From IMG/VR virus record IMGVR_UViG_3300009508_001156, positions 1-64,000 of that record: a stretch of 64,000 nucleotides of DNA; one strand, 5' to 3'. Shown piece by piece: positions 1 through 7,691 of this stretch. Both the position numbers and the translations under genes were made by a program. The stretch's first letter is position 1; every line of letters starts with the position of its first letter. A model generated the notes under the pieces. That model did not search any database and was not told the origin of the DNA. It worked only from the letters and a program-made list of their open reading frames with translations. This DNA is from a virus.

Positions 1-6
1 AAACAC

Positions 7-618
7 ATGGGCGCATATGGAGATAGACCTTGTATTGTGCTATATAGAGAAGTTCCAAACGAACCAGAAAATTGTTTAATAGTAGAATCTGGCCAGCTTG
101 ATCCTAGAACACATGATGACTTAATGATGTTTGTGCAAAGTGCAGAAGGTCAAGAGGCTAATGACATCAGTCAAGTACTAGCAAGGAAAACATTTACTGA
201 TGGTAACAATGCATTAAACTCGTTGCATAATAACAAACAAATTAAAAAAGTACCAGTAGCGCAAGTAGTACTAAAACCTACTCCTACTCAAACTATCATG
301 TTGTCAGAAGTTAATGCTGAAATTAGGAAGATAGAATCTCGATCAGAAAATCATAAAACTAACCGAATCCTTCCAGAAGATCAACAAACTCGTGTCACTA
401 CTGCTGACATTGAGGGAACTACAGCAAATCAGGAAGTAGAAACTATCGACGATAGTAATATTGCAGAAGGATTGTTAGTACAAGCACAGTTAATGAAAGA
501 AGATGCTGAAGCAATGTTAGCGGACGCAGAAGCAAAAATAAATCAAGCATACGAATTAAATCCCGAGCTTGTTCCAAAGAAAGGTCCAGGACGTCCTAAA
601 AAAACTACTCTTAGCTAA
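7..618 (+). CDS. Conserved phage hypothetical protein with basic GRPKK tail
   Basis: This 203-residue protein has no function I can name. The first 100 residues look like a compact conserved domain (opening MGAYGDRPCIVLY). From about residue 105 the chain becomes acidic and probably partly helical, with alanine/glutamate-rich stretches near 150-185, and it ends in the basic, AT-hook-like tail KKGPGRPKK. That tail could contact nucleic acid, but this is inference. From memory, similar proteins with this opening and tail occur in T4-like cyanophages. Only six bases lie upstream in the window and they are in frame and open, so an earlier start cannot be excluded, although the ATG at 7 gives a natural N-terminus. 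The stop codon lies inside the hairpin described at 601-644. Confidence 0.7.
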   Translation: MGAYGDRPCIVLYREVPNEPENCLIVESGQLDPRTHDDLMMFVQSAEGQEANDISQVLARKTFTDGNNALNSLHNNKQIKKVPVAQVVLKPTPTQTIMLSEVNAEIRKIESRSENHKTNRILPEDQQTRVTTADIEGTTANQEVETIDDSNIAEGLLVQAQLMKEDAEAMLADAEAKINQAYELNPELVPKKGPGRPKKTTLS

Positions 619-644
619 ATAATAATATAGCTAGGAGTAGTTTT
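601..644 (+). promoter_or_regulatory. 17-bp hairpin: terminator-like and masking the next RBS
   Basis: The left arm AAAACTACTCTTAGCTA (601-617) pairs with the right arm TAGCTAGGAGTAGTTTT (628-644) across the ten-base loop AATAATAATA. Sixteen pairs are Watson-Crick and one is G-U. An A-tract opens it and four T residues close it, as in an intrinsic terminator that could work in both directions. The left arm includes the last codons and stop of the upstream gene. The right arm contains GGAG (634-637), the Shine-Dalgarno of the ATG at 645, so the folded RNA would hide that site. Whether it ends transcription, controls translation or marks RNA processing is not visible. Confidence 0.75.
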
Positions 645-1007
645 ATGTCAAATAAACAACAAGGTCCCGATATTGTTATTTTAAGTAAAGGCAAATCAAA
701 TCCAACGTCTGTATTGCACGAGTTTTTAAACACAGGACATGATAATCAGCAATCAATACCACTAGAGTTGTTGGACAGTATCTTTGTAACTTTAACAACA
801 GGTGAAAAATATAAAGTTAATCAGGGCGCATTAGGAAACGATATTCTACTGCCTGAAATAGATAAAATTTTATCACAGATTGGAGTTCCAAACAATATCA
901 CAAAAATAGAAATCTTATTAGACATTGCTGATGCGGATACGTTTATACGTTATGAAGCTGCCTCAATACTAGATAATATTTTTGCTGAGAACGATGCACA
1001 ACCATAA
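645..1007 (+). CDS. Hypothetical protein, 120 residues
   Basis: I do not recognise this protein. It is acidic and soluble-looking, without signal peptide or membrane segment. Residues 40-62 resemble a beta segment (LDSIFVTLTTGEKYKV). A helical region follows with repeated isoleucine/leucine spacing, and the chain ends in an acidic helix. The start at 645 is supported by GGAG seven bases upstream, which lies in the stem of the 601-644 hairpin, so expression is probably controlled by RNA structure or by passage of ribosomes from the upstream gene. Its last 14 bases overlap the start of the next gene, suggesting coupling. It is likely a small conserved phage protein. Confidence 0.6.
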   Translation: MSNKQQGPDIVILSKGKSNPTSVLHEFLNTGHDNQQSIPLELLDSIFVTLTTGEKYKVNQGALGNDILLPEIDKILSQIGVPNNITKIEILLDIADADTFIRYEAASILDNIFAENDAQP

Positions 1008-1263
1008 TAATAACATAGCAACATTACAATTGCATCCTTATACTGCGCCTGGTCCTTGGGAAGCGTTTGTTAGTATTACATGGAATTATAAAGAGTACAA
1101 TATAACTACTCGTAAACGTAATGACCGACTTAAACGTAGGTATAGGCAATTGCAAATAGAGCAAGAAAACACCGCAATAGCGTATGATGGCTTAATGGAA
1201 GAGACGGTTGTTTACTTTAAGCACAAACAGGATGCTGTTAATTTATACTTTAGTGGGATCTAA
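994..1263 (+). CDS. Small basic hypothetical protein, 89 residues
   Basis: The frame can be extended to a TTG at 982, but the ATG at 994 is the more natural start and leaves a 14-base overlap with the preceding gene. The protein opens with a His/Asn-rich stretch, then reads as beta-like segments around WEAFVSITWNYKEYNITT, followed by a strongly basic patch (TRKRNDRLKRRYRQLQ) and a C-terminal half with YFKHKQDAVNLYF. No family is recognised. It is the last gene on the plus strand. Its stop (1261-1263) interlocks with the stop of a tiny minus-strand ORF (1260-1262), so the two transcription units converge with no spacer. Confidence 0.6.
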   Translation: MHNHNNNIATLQLHPYTAPGPWEAFVSITWNYKEYNITTRKRNDRLKRRYRQLQIEQENTAIAYDGLMEETVVYFKHKQDAVNLYFSGI

Positions 1264-1403
1264 GGGGTTATACACCCAAAATTTAGCTCTAACTGAATTG
1301 GCATAGCATTTTTAGAACAACTCACATTATGTGCATCCTTCCATCCACATTCGTCACAACGGCCTTCTAATATTGCTTGGGCTTTGTCGACGTTATCACC
1401 CAT
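1260..1403 (-). CDS. Tiny zinc-finger-like ORF, 47 residues
   Basis: A 47-codon frame starts with ATG at 1403-1401 and ends with TAG at 1262-1260. Its ATG overlaps the stop of the preceding minus-strand gene as TAATG, the coupling seen at many junctions in this block, and it fills the otherwise empty space between the two convergent units. Residues 16-29 read CDECGWKDAHNVSC, giving a possible C-x2-C-x5-H-x3-C metal site. The rest (PIQLELNFGCITP) has no recognised family. It may be a small zinc-binding phage protein; function unknown. Confidence rests on the exact fit to the gap, the coupled start and the cysteine/histidine pattern. Confidence 0.55.
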   Translation of the reverse strand: MGDNVDKAQAILEGRCDECGWKDAHNVSCSKNAMPIQLELNFGCITP

Positions 1404-2074
1404 TACTTATATCCTATTTGCATGTACCTAGTGTATAATGGCATATCTAATTCTCCTGCATATAAGGTATTAGATAATGGATATTTATCTTGCATGTCTG
1501 TTATACTGTCCACAGTGTTTGTGTGCTCATGCCATCTATGATAGTTATTTGTTTGCATAATAATTAACTGATCTGAATCCGCAGTATTAAACCATTGAGA
1601 GCCCATATGTTCGCAACTGGCGTTTATAATCCATTCAGGTTTAACATTTATTAATTCGTTATCAGTAAGAAATTCCATATTGTTTGTAGACAGTGTCAAA
1701 ACATCTGCTACTACACCTTTATATTTCCATGAATTGTTGACATGTTTTTTATTAAGTTCCTCGCTTAATTTTATACTGAATTCGTCTAGATCTATGCCAT
1801 AGATTCGATCAATAAGAAAACTTTGATGTAAAAATTCTACTAATACACCTATCCAGCTGCCTAAAATAGCAACGGTTACATTAGCTTGTAAAGGATTAAC
1901 ATATTGATTAATACAACGTATTAGCCACGCTTTACTTGCAAGCTGGCCCAAACTAAAAGCTTCACAAGGATACTTTCCTGTTCCAACTTCTGAAAGATAG
2001 GTGGGTGATATTCTTAGATTTTTATCAGTAAATTTTTCTACTTCGGACCAGGTATTAAGTTTCATATTTGGCAT
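1403..2074 (-). CDS. Class I SAM methyltransferase-like protein
   Basis: This 223-residue protein resembles a Rossmann-type methyltransferase of the kind found in marine T4-like phages. Around residues 68-100 VAILGSWIG stands where motif I (a glycine-rich SAM loop) belongs, followed by YGIDLDEFS, whose acidic Asp would fit the ribose-binding position of motif II. Later, near residue 150, WIINASCEHMGS fits the post-motif segment. The glycine-rich loop is degenerate, so activity is uncertain. The start could be Met1 at 2074 or Met4 at 2065; both overlap the end of the upstream 1132-residue gene. Its stop is coupled to the 47-residue ORF. It is the penultimate gene of the accessory block. The substrate is unknown, with sugar or protein likely from context. 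Confidence 0.55.
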   Translation of the reverse strand: MPNMKLNTWSEVEKFTDKNLRISPTYLSEVGTGKYPCEAFSLGQLASKAWLIRCINQYVNPLQANVTVAILGSWIGVLVEFLHQSFLIDRIYGIDLDEFSIKLSEELNKKHVNNSWKYKGVVADVLTLSTNNMEFLTDNELINVKPEWIINASCEHMGSQWFNTADSDQLIIMQTNNYHRWHEHTNTVDSITDMQDKYPLSNTLYAGELDMPLYTRYMQIGYK

Positions 2075-5000
2075 TAAACATCTTTTCTAATTCATCAAAA
2101 TCGTTTATTATCTGTAGTTTTTCAGGTTTGTTTGAATTTTCTATTACAAAATTATAACCCTGCTCTGCCCCGTCTTTTGCATATTGTATATAATCTGCAT
2201 CTTCTATCTCAGGTTCAGACCATATAAACAAACGCTGGAAGCTTTCATTGTCGCCCTTTAATGTTAATTTTACTACTTCTCTAAATGCACTACGCCATGT
2301 GCTTAATGGACTGGTATTAAAAGCAGTGATATTACTTACTTCGTCCATTAATTTAAAATCTTTGCTGAGGCCTGTGGTAAAATCTAATCCCCAATTATCA
2401 ACTTTCATAATTTGATTTCTATTAAATAGTTTTACTCCGCCATAGCCGTATTTGTCACCTGTGATTGGGTTAATAGTGGTATAGACGTGTACAGTGTTAG
2501 TATCATATATATCTGGTATGTAATCAAAATTAAAGTCATCTACTATCTCAGCATCGCCGTCTACTACCCACAACATCTCCGTAGTGGACTGGCCTGCTGC
2601 TGCTTTATGTGCTTCAAAAATACCTTTAACATCTTTTATATGTATTGCGTGTGGTACTTTTTCTTTTAGCTTTGCAAATCTTTCATCAGCGTTCTCGTTA
2701 CGGTAAGTAATTAAGGCAACATCAAACTTTTTATATGTAGATCCAACTTCTTTAACGTATTTTTTATCTTTTATACTTGCTGTTTCGATTTGTTTGCTAG
2801 TAAGATTGCTGTAATTTCCATCTGTTGGCCACAGCATAACCCTACCATAACTGTGTAAACGACCTGTATGAGGAGAAAAATCTTGGAATATATGAATTTT
2901 TGCGTTATCTACTCCTGCTGGCTGGAAACTATCTTTTATTAACTGTTCATTTACATCAACATAGGAAGAAACAGTCCATACATAAGAAATTCCTTGGTTT
3001 CTGTATGACTGCAACTCTTGCAAGAAAATCTCTACATTAATTACGTTTAACTTTATCACTGGCCATTCTCGTATCGTAGTAGCAATAATATCTATATATT
3101 TTAAGTTTTCTAGATTATTGTATGTAAAATCACTTAGTGTTAAATCAGCATTATCTTCTATAAAATTAGTCGGAACTAACCGCACATCTCGATACTCACC
3201 ATTAGTATTTTGAAAAACATGCACAAAGTTTTGCTCCCATTGCGATGGGTAATAACTAAAGTCCCATTCGTCATGTAATACAACACTACTATCTAATACC
3301 CAAAACATCTTAAATCCGTTATTTTTTGCTTGGACACTAAAGTCAAACATTTGCTTTGCTAGTGAAGTTTCATTTGTTAAAGTGTGAATAGGAATCTGTT
3401 TCTGGTAACAGCCAGGTTCTAGTATATGTTTTGGTCGTTTCTTTTTGTCGGCATGTCGACTTACTAATTGTATACCCCCGTAATCAAAAACTGAATTAGT
3501 CACTGGATTACATTTTTGCCAAATATGTGTTTTATCATGATCCCAGAATTCTGGTTGGAAATTAAAATCAAAGTCGTCTACTACTGTTACATCAGGGTCA
3601 ATTAACCAGTAGAATCTTTCATCTTTACACTTATTATTAGCTTCTTCTTCGTTATAAAATATTGGGAATTCGGCATCAATATTAGTTTCTTGCCAAGCTT
3701 GCGATCCGTGTATTACTAATGTATTTTTTGTATTTTTTAATTCTCTCCAGTTATCGGGAAGCCAGTATATACCCCCCATCTCATCTGGATACAGTTCAGT
3801 TAACTGATTAGCAAGTTTAAAGTTGTGTATATAGTTAATAGTATCGCTAGAAGGATTCCATATCTTGCTTAACTTATCATTATCTATAATATAATTATCG
3901 TCAACAAGCCAACATAGCCCAGGTATATCCTCATCTATATCAAATAAATCTGACACGGTTTTTGACCTGATTACCGGATATGTAATTTTAGATAGATTTT
4001 CATAGTTACCAATAAACAAATCTCCTTCAATTAACTTATAGTGACCATCATTAACAAAAGTATTTGGTACAAGTTTTATGGGACCAACTCCTTCGTTATC
4101 ATATCTATATTCCAGCTGAGGAGGTAAATGCCATGTGTGTACGTATTGATACGCCCAAGGTTCAGGAACATAATTCAGTGAGTCAATGTCGAACACTAAC
4201 TCCTCGTCTACCAGATAAAACATACTTGTATTAGATAGTTTTTCATACTTGGTGTAATTATTTAATTCTGTGTGATGTACAAAAAATACGTCATAAATTA
4301 TAGGTAATATATCTCTGCACACTTTGTTTTTAGTTATATCAAATTGTTTGTGTACTAATCTTATTCCGCCATTACGAGTATCGTCAGGAGGAAGGTCAGC
4401 TACGTTGTCTGGATAGCGGGCAGGCAATTGCCCAGGAAAGTGAAAAACGTGGGTTACTTTACCATCGTGTTTGTCAGGAACAAAGCTTAGTTTACCGTTA
4501 AAATTGTATTCTAAGTCAACAATCCAAAACCAATCGGTTAGGCTACGGTTTGCATAGAATTCATATGTACTTGCATTAAACGGTTTATTAGTGAAAAATG
4601 TATCATATTCCTCATTTTCAACATGGCAACCTTTGTGTATTTTTATCTGAGCATCCATCCAGTTTTTAGGTACTAAGTAAATGCCTCCCATTGCTCGTGG
4701 ATATTTTTCTTTTAGTTGTTGTGGCATTCGAAAATTATGTATATACTGTTCAGGCTCTCCCACACTAGGAGTCCATTGAAGGGTTTCTTCATTTATCTTA
4801 TAGTTTTTGTCTATTAACCACACATAATCATGATTGTATATATTACGTTGCGAGTAATCTGAAGGATCACTAACATACATTACAGGATACAATCTGCTAT
4901 CCAAATGCATAATCCCGTGATATTTTTTTGTCAGCTTTTTCCAGTCTCTAGGATACAGCGTCACCCCACCTTCATCTTCAGGATAATAGTCTTGAAGTTG

Positions 5001-5453
5001 ATTTTTTAAATGGAAATTATGTATATAAGGAAGTTCAGTGTTATCAGGTGCCCATTCTAAACCACCTTCTGGCAACTTATATCTAGAATCTACACACCAT
5101 ACGTACTCTGCTGTATTATTCTCAAAATATTCGTCTGGATCATCACAATCAAAAAGTATCCTAATAGTTTTTTTACATACAACTTTGTTTATCTCTACAA
5201 CACCTTTAGGAGATTTTTTAGGTAGCAGCCGTACACCGCCGTAATTTTTACTATTCCATTTCCAGATATGTTCATATTGTTCCTGATGTGCAGGAGGACG
5301 GTATTCAAAAATACTATGATCAACAATTTCTATGTCAGAGTCTACTAGCCAATACATTTTTGTCAATGGATTAGCATCTTCCGTGTATTTTTTTGCAAAG
5401 GGATATGTGCTATGCAGTAAGGAATTTGTACCAGTATAATATATATCAAACAT
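2055..5453 (-). CDS. Giant ten-repeat GT-A/glycosyltransferase-like protein
   Basis: This 1132-residue protein consists of ten copies of a unit of about 100 residues. Each unit carries a core (Y/F/W)-W-(L/V)-(V/I)-D-x-x followed 20-30 residues later by a (Y/V)-(I/V)-H-(N/V/I)-(F/W) segment and then GG(V/I)-x-L-x-P. The key Asp falls near residues 38, 122, 215, 313, 416, 518, 619, 721, a degenerate copy near 828, and 965. Only the first (VDSD), seventh (IDPD) and tenth (VDGD) keep a DxD-like triplet. The tenth unit (about 908-1120) is complete and aligns along its length with the protein at 26047-27051, sharing VKG..(E/A)AHK, VDGD, YG.GG(V/L)K and TSP/TASP...FRE.VK. The first nine are short versions of the same fold. 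No signal peptide or membrane segment is seen. A late-promoter-like octamer lies just upstream. A sugar-binding or glycosyltransfer role is inference. Confidence 0.8.
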   Translation of the reverse strand: MFDIYYTGTNSLLHSTYPFAKKYTEDANPLTKMYWLVDSDIEIVDHSIFEYRPPAHQEQYEHIWKWNSKNYGGVRLLPKKSPKGVVEINKVVCKKTIRILFDCDDPDEYFENNTAEYVWCVDSRYKLPEGGLEWAPDNTELPYIHNFHLKNQLQDYYPEDEGGVTLYPRDWKKLTKKYHGIMHLDSRLYPVMYVSDPSDYSQRNIYNHDYVWLIDKNYKINEETLQWTPSVGEPEQYIHNFRMPQQLKEKYPRAMGGIYLVPKNWMDAQIKIHKGCHVENEEYDTFFTNKPFNASTYEFYANRSLTDWFWIVDLEYNFNGKLSFVPDKHDGKVTHVFHFPGQLPARYPDNVADLPPDDTRNGGIRLVHKQFDITKNKVCRDILPIIYDVFFVHHTELNNYTKYEKLSNTSMFYLVDEELVFDIDSLNYVPEPWAYQYVHTWHLPPQLEYRYDNEGVGPIKLVPNTFVNDGHYKLIEGDLFIGNYENLSKITYPVIRSKTVSDLFDIDEDIPGLCWLVDDNYIIDNDKLSKIWNPSSDTINYIHNFKLANQLTELYPDEMGGIYWLPDNWRELKNTKNTLVIHGSQAWQETNIDAEFPIFYNEEEANNKCKDERFYWLIDPDVTVVDDFDFNFQPEFWDHDKTHIWQKCNPVTNSVFDYGGIQLVSRHADKKKRPKHILEPGCYQKQIPIHTLTNETSLAKQMFDFSVQAKNNGFKMFWVLDSSVVLHDEWDFSYYPSQWEQNFVHVFQNTNGEYRDVRLVPTNFIEDNADLTLSDFTYNNLENLKYIDIIATTIREWPVIKLNVINVEIFLQELQSYRNQGISYVWTVSSYVDVNEQLIKDSFQPAGVDNAKIHIFQDFSPHTGRLHSYGRVMLWPTDGNYSNLTSKQIETASIKDKKYVKEVGSTYKKFDVALITYRNENADERFAKLKEKVPHAIHIKDVKGIFEAHKAAAGQSTTEMLWVVDGDAEIVDDFNFDYIPDIYDTNTVHVYTTINPITGDKYGYGGVKLFNRNQIMKVDNWGLDFTTGLSKDFKLMDEVSNITAFNTSPLSTWRSAFREVVKLTLKGDNESFQRLFIWSEPEIEDADYIQYAKDGAEQGYNFVIENSNKPEKLQIINDFDELEKMFNAKYET
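2450..5366 (-). repeat. Ten tandem ~300-bp coding repeats
   Basis: These are divergent coding repeats of 84-137 residues, mostly 93-108, within the 1132-residue gene. They are clear at protein level (WLVD core, YIHNF segment, GG(I/V)xLxP segment) but not obvious as long identical DNA, so the expansion is old or diversified. The unit boundaries are approximate. Confidence 0.75.
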
Positions 5454-5458
5454 AGGAA

Positions 5459-5466
5459 TATTTATT
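5459..5466 (-). promoter_or_regulatory. T4-late-type promoter octamer AATAAATA
   Basis: On the minus strand the sequence reads TTAATAAATATTCC a few bases before the ATG at 5453. It matches the T4-like late octamer TATAAATA except for the first base. The spacing to the start codon is very short, so the transcript would be almost leaderless and the call is tentative. A weak 6-bp inverted repeat (ATTAAG/CTTAAT, 5464-5481) overlaps it. Confidence 0.35.
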
Positions 5467-5476
5467 AAGCGGTATC

Positions 5477-6973
5477 TTAATCATGTGTAAATACAGGCCT
5501 ACCATATTGTAATGTCCATGCTTTAGCGTCATCCTCGTCGTTAATTATTGGCTGTCCTTTAATATTTAAACTAGTGTTCAGCAACATAGGGCATCCTGTT
5601 GAAGAGTAAAATTCCATTAGCAGTTGGTACAATCCAGGATGTTGGGACTTGTTAACTGTCTGCACACGGCTTGAACCGTCTGCATGAACAATAGCAGGAT
5701 ACATATTAGGGAATTTACATTTAGCAACAAATTGCATATAAGGACTTGATGCTACTGGCATATCAAAATATTTATTAGCGTATTGTTCTAAAACAACAGG
5801 AGCAAAAGGGCGAAATTGTTGGCGCTTCTTAATTACGTTAACTCTTTGTTTAATTTGTTCTCCTCTGGGATCTGCCATCAAACTGCGATTACCTAACGCT
5901 CTTGGTCCAAACTCCGCCCGGCCGTTTGCTATACCAAAAATTTTATTTGATGTTAGTGCACCCATTGCTTTATTCACAGGATACTTTCCTGGTATGTTTG
6001 TTCCTAAGTAAGGGCTTTTCCAGTTTACTTTATTTCCAGTTTGATTAAAATATTCTAATGCTGCGGCACCTAATGCACTACCTGCATCACCAGGATTAGG
6101 CATTATGTGTACATTTTCAAACAAAGAACACAGTCGACTGTTAGCAACACAGTTAAGAGCAACACCTCCCATAAATACTAGATTGTTTTCTCCAGTTATA
6201 TTTTTTGCTATGTTAGCATAGTCCAGTATGTGTTTTTCTGTAATGTTTTGTGCAGCTAATGCTATGTCCATATTATCATATTGATTAAAATGGCTTTTAT
6301 GTGGTAACCCACGTTGTAAATTTTCTCTAAATTTAATAGGGCCTTGTTTATTATTAAAGTAAACATCTGTCATTGCACTTTCGATATCAGCAGCAACAAC
6401 ATCATTCCCATATGCTGCCATTCCCATTAGAATGTATTCATCCTCCATGGGTTTTAATCCGACAAAATGTGTTACTGCGCTATAAAACAACCCTAAGCTG
6501 TGAGGGAATTTTATACTGTGTTTCTTTGTTAATTTATTATCTTTCCAATGCCATATACTAGCAGTATCAAATTCTCCAATAGCGTCAATAACCATAACAG
6601 CAGCACTATCTAAATTGCTTGTTAGTACACCAGCTGCTGCGTGTGTTTCGTGATGCCAATAGCTTTTAATTGGTACATCATTTAAAAACGGCATGCTTGT
6701 TTTAATAAAAGATTCTGCACTAGGTTCACGCAATCCGCTCCATTGTCTGCCAGCAATATTCCTCAAACGCTTTGCCCAAGTTTTTTCATGCAGCACTATG
6801 ACATCAGGTAGACCATAACTGAGAGCTTCAGTCATTAGTTGTTCGTTAAGAAAAGGATCATTCTTTTCTTTACTATAACGTTCAGCATGACTCGCAAACA
6901 ATATTTCTCCATCTTCTATAACGCATACTGCTGCATCATGGAACATACTGCTAATACCTAATATTCTATTCAT
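5477..6973 (-). CDS. NodU/CmcH-family O-carbamoyltransferase
   Basis: At 498 residues this is close to the usual family length. These enzymes move a carbamoyl group from carbamoyl phosphate, through carbamoyl-AMP, to a sugar or antibiotic hydroxyl. The N-terminal Kae1/YgjD-like half opens MNRILGISSMFHDAAVCVI, with a histidine near residue 12, and has HHETHAA near 106-112, fitting the metal-binding histidines. The middle carries GGVALNCVANSRL and NPGDAGSALGAAA. The C-terminal half has FGPRALGNRSLMADPR and FRPFAPVVL, then the nucleotide-site segment and LLNTSLNIKGQPI, all hallmark motifs. Its ATG overlaps the HAD gene stop (ATGA). In context it probably carbamoylates the sugar made by the adjacent heptose-type cassette. 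The family identification is strong; the substrate is inferred. Confidence 0.95.
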   Translation of the reverse strand: MNRILGISSMFHDAAVCVIEDGEILFASHAERYSKEKNDPFLNEQLMTEALSYGLPDVIVLHEKTWAKRLRNIAGRQWSGLREPSAESFIKTSMPFLNDVPIKSYWHHETHAAAGVLTSNLDSAAVMVIDAIGEFDTASIWHWKDNKLTKKHSIKFPHSLGLFYSAVTHFVGLKPMEDEYILMGMAAYGNDVVAADIESAMTDVYFNNKQGPIKFRENLQRGLPHKSHFNQYDNMDIALAAQNITEKHILDYANIAKNITGENNLVFMGGVALNCVANSRLCSLFENVHIMPNPGDAGSALGAAALEYFNQTGNKVNWKSPYLGTNIPGKYPVNKAMGALTSNKIFGIANGRAEFGPRALGNRSLMADPRGEQIKQRVNVIKKRQQFRPFAPVVLEQYANKYFDMPVASSPYMQFVAKCKFPNMYPAIVHADGSSRVQTVNKSQHPGLYQLLMEFYSSTGCPMLLNTSLNIKGQPIINDEDDAKAWTLQYGRPVFTHD

Positions 6974-7335
6974 CTGTATATAAACGGATCCCGTTCTCTT
7001 AATTTTTTTAATCTTTCTTTTAATTCGTCACTAAACTGCGCCTTTGGTGTTTCAGAAAAAATCCAAGAAGCTTTGTCGTCAACCCACACATCGTAAGTAG
7101 GTTTGTTAAACATCACTGAGTGATATTTACATCCCCAATCACTCAATTGCTTTAATGTTAGTTCGGAATGATCGATACCGCTATTGCCTCCACGTGCAGT
7201 CCAGTAAACAATCTCATGTCCTTGGTCATACAAATTGTTAACTTGGTCTATATTACTACTTATAGGCTTAGATTTAGTATATTCACTTTTATCGGTATAA
7301 CATATAGTTCCGTCAATGTCAATTATGTATTTCAT
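6970..7335 (-). CDS. HAD-superfamily phosphatase, 121 residues
   Basis: The open frame extends to 7353, but the ATG at 7335 forms an ATGA overlap with the cupin gene and places motif I right at the N-terminus (MKYIIDIDGTICYT, with D6 and D8 as nucleophile and acid/base). Motif II is YWTARGG and motif III/IV is NKPTYDVWVDDKA, supplying the lysine and metal-binding aspartates. The protein is small and lacks a large cap, like phosphatases acting on sugar phosphates or polynucleotide ends. Since it sits beside a heptose kinase and nucleotidyltransferase, a GmhB-like dephosphorylation step (heptose 1,7-bisphosphate) is an attractive guess. It is shorter than GmhB, so this is only inference from context. 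Confidence 0.8.
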   Translation of the reverse strand: MKYIIDIDGTICYTDKSEYTKSKPISSNIDQVNNLYDQGHEIVYWTARGGNSGIDHSELTLKQLSDWGCKYHSVMFNKPTYDVWVDDKASWIFSETPKAQFSDELKERLKKLRERDPFIYR

Positions 7336-7691
7336 GATGGTTGTCCTCTCCACATTCGGTAGTTGTCTTCTACGCTATCAGGTGTGCTAACTTCAATAAC
7401 GGTGCCAGCTTCTAAACACAGTAACTGATGAGGCAGCATAGGCGGTATATGTTTTACATCTCCTGCGTGTAGTGTTTCAACTAGTTGTTCAGCATTTGTT
7501 GTATTAATAGTTGTTAACTGGAATTTACCACTAAGCACATACCATGTCTCATCTTTTTCCTTGTGGAAGTGCATACTGAAACTATGTCCTGTGTTAAAAT
7601 TAAGCATTTTGCCACAATACAAATCGTTAGAACACCAAATTGTTTCTGACCCCCATGTTTTTTGCACGTCACCACTTAGTCTAGTTGACAT
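7332..7691 (-). CDS. Cupin, mannose-6-phosphate isomerase-like
   Basis: A single cupin domain of 119 residues. Cupin motif 1 is seen as HSFSMHFHKEKDETWYVLSG (about 36-55), with two His and a Glu for metal binding. Motif 2 is GDVKHIPPMLPHQL (about 76-89), with a further His. The line continues IEVSTPDSVEDNYRMWRG, typical of the C-terminal domain of type II phosphomannose isomerases and related sugar-phosphate isomerases or epimerases. It overlaps the kinase gene by 16 bases and the HAD gene by four. In this cassette no SIS-type GmhA isomerase is present, so the cupin may fill that isomerisation or another epimerisation step; this is inference. Confidence 0.8.
   Translation of the reverse strand: MSTRLSGDVQKTWGSETIWCSNDLYCGKMLNFNTGHSFSMHFHKEKDETWYVLSGKFQLTTINTTNAEQLVETLHAGDVKHIPPMLPHQLLCLEAGTVIEVSTPDSVEDNYRMWRGQPS

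Noticed and set aside
982-993. TTG start for the 93-codon version of the third plus-strand gene
   Set aside because: The ATG at 994 is a better start with a smaller overlap.
5464-5481. Hairpin after the carbamoyltransferase gene
   Set aside because: The stem is only six A-T-rich pairs and overlaps a promoter-like octamer, so it is too weak to call a terminator.
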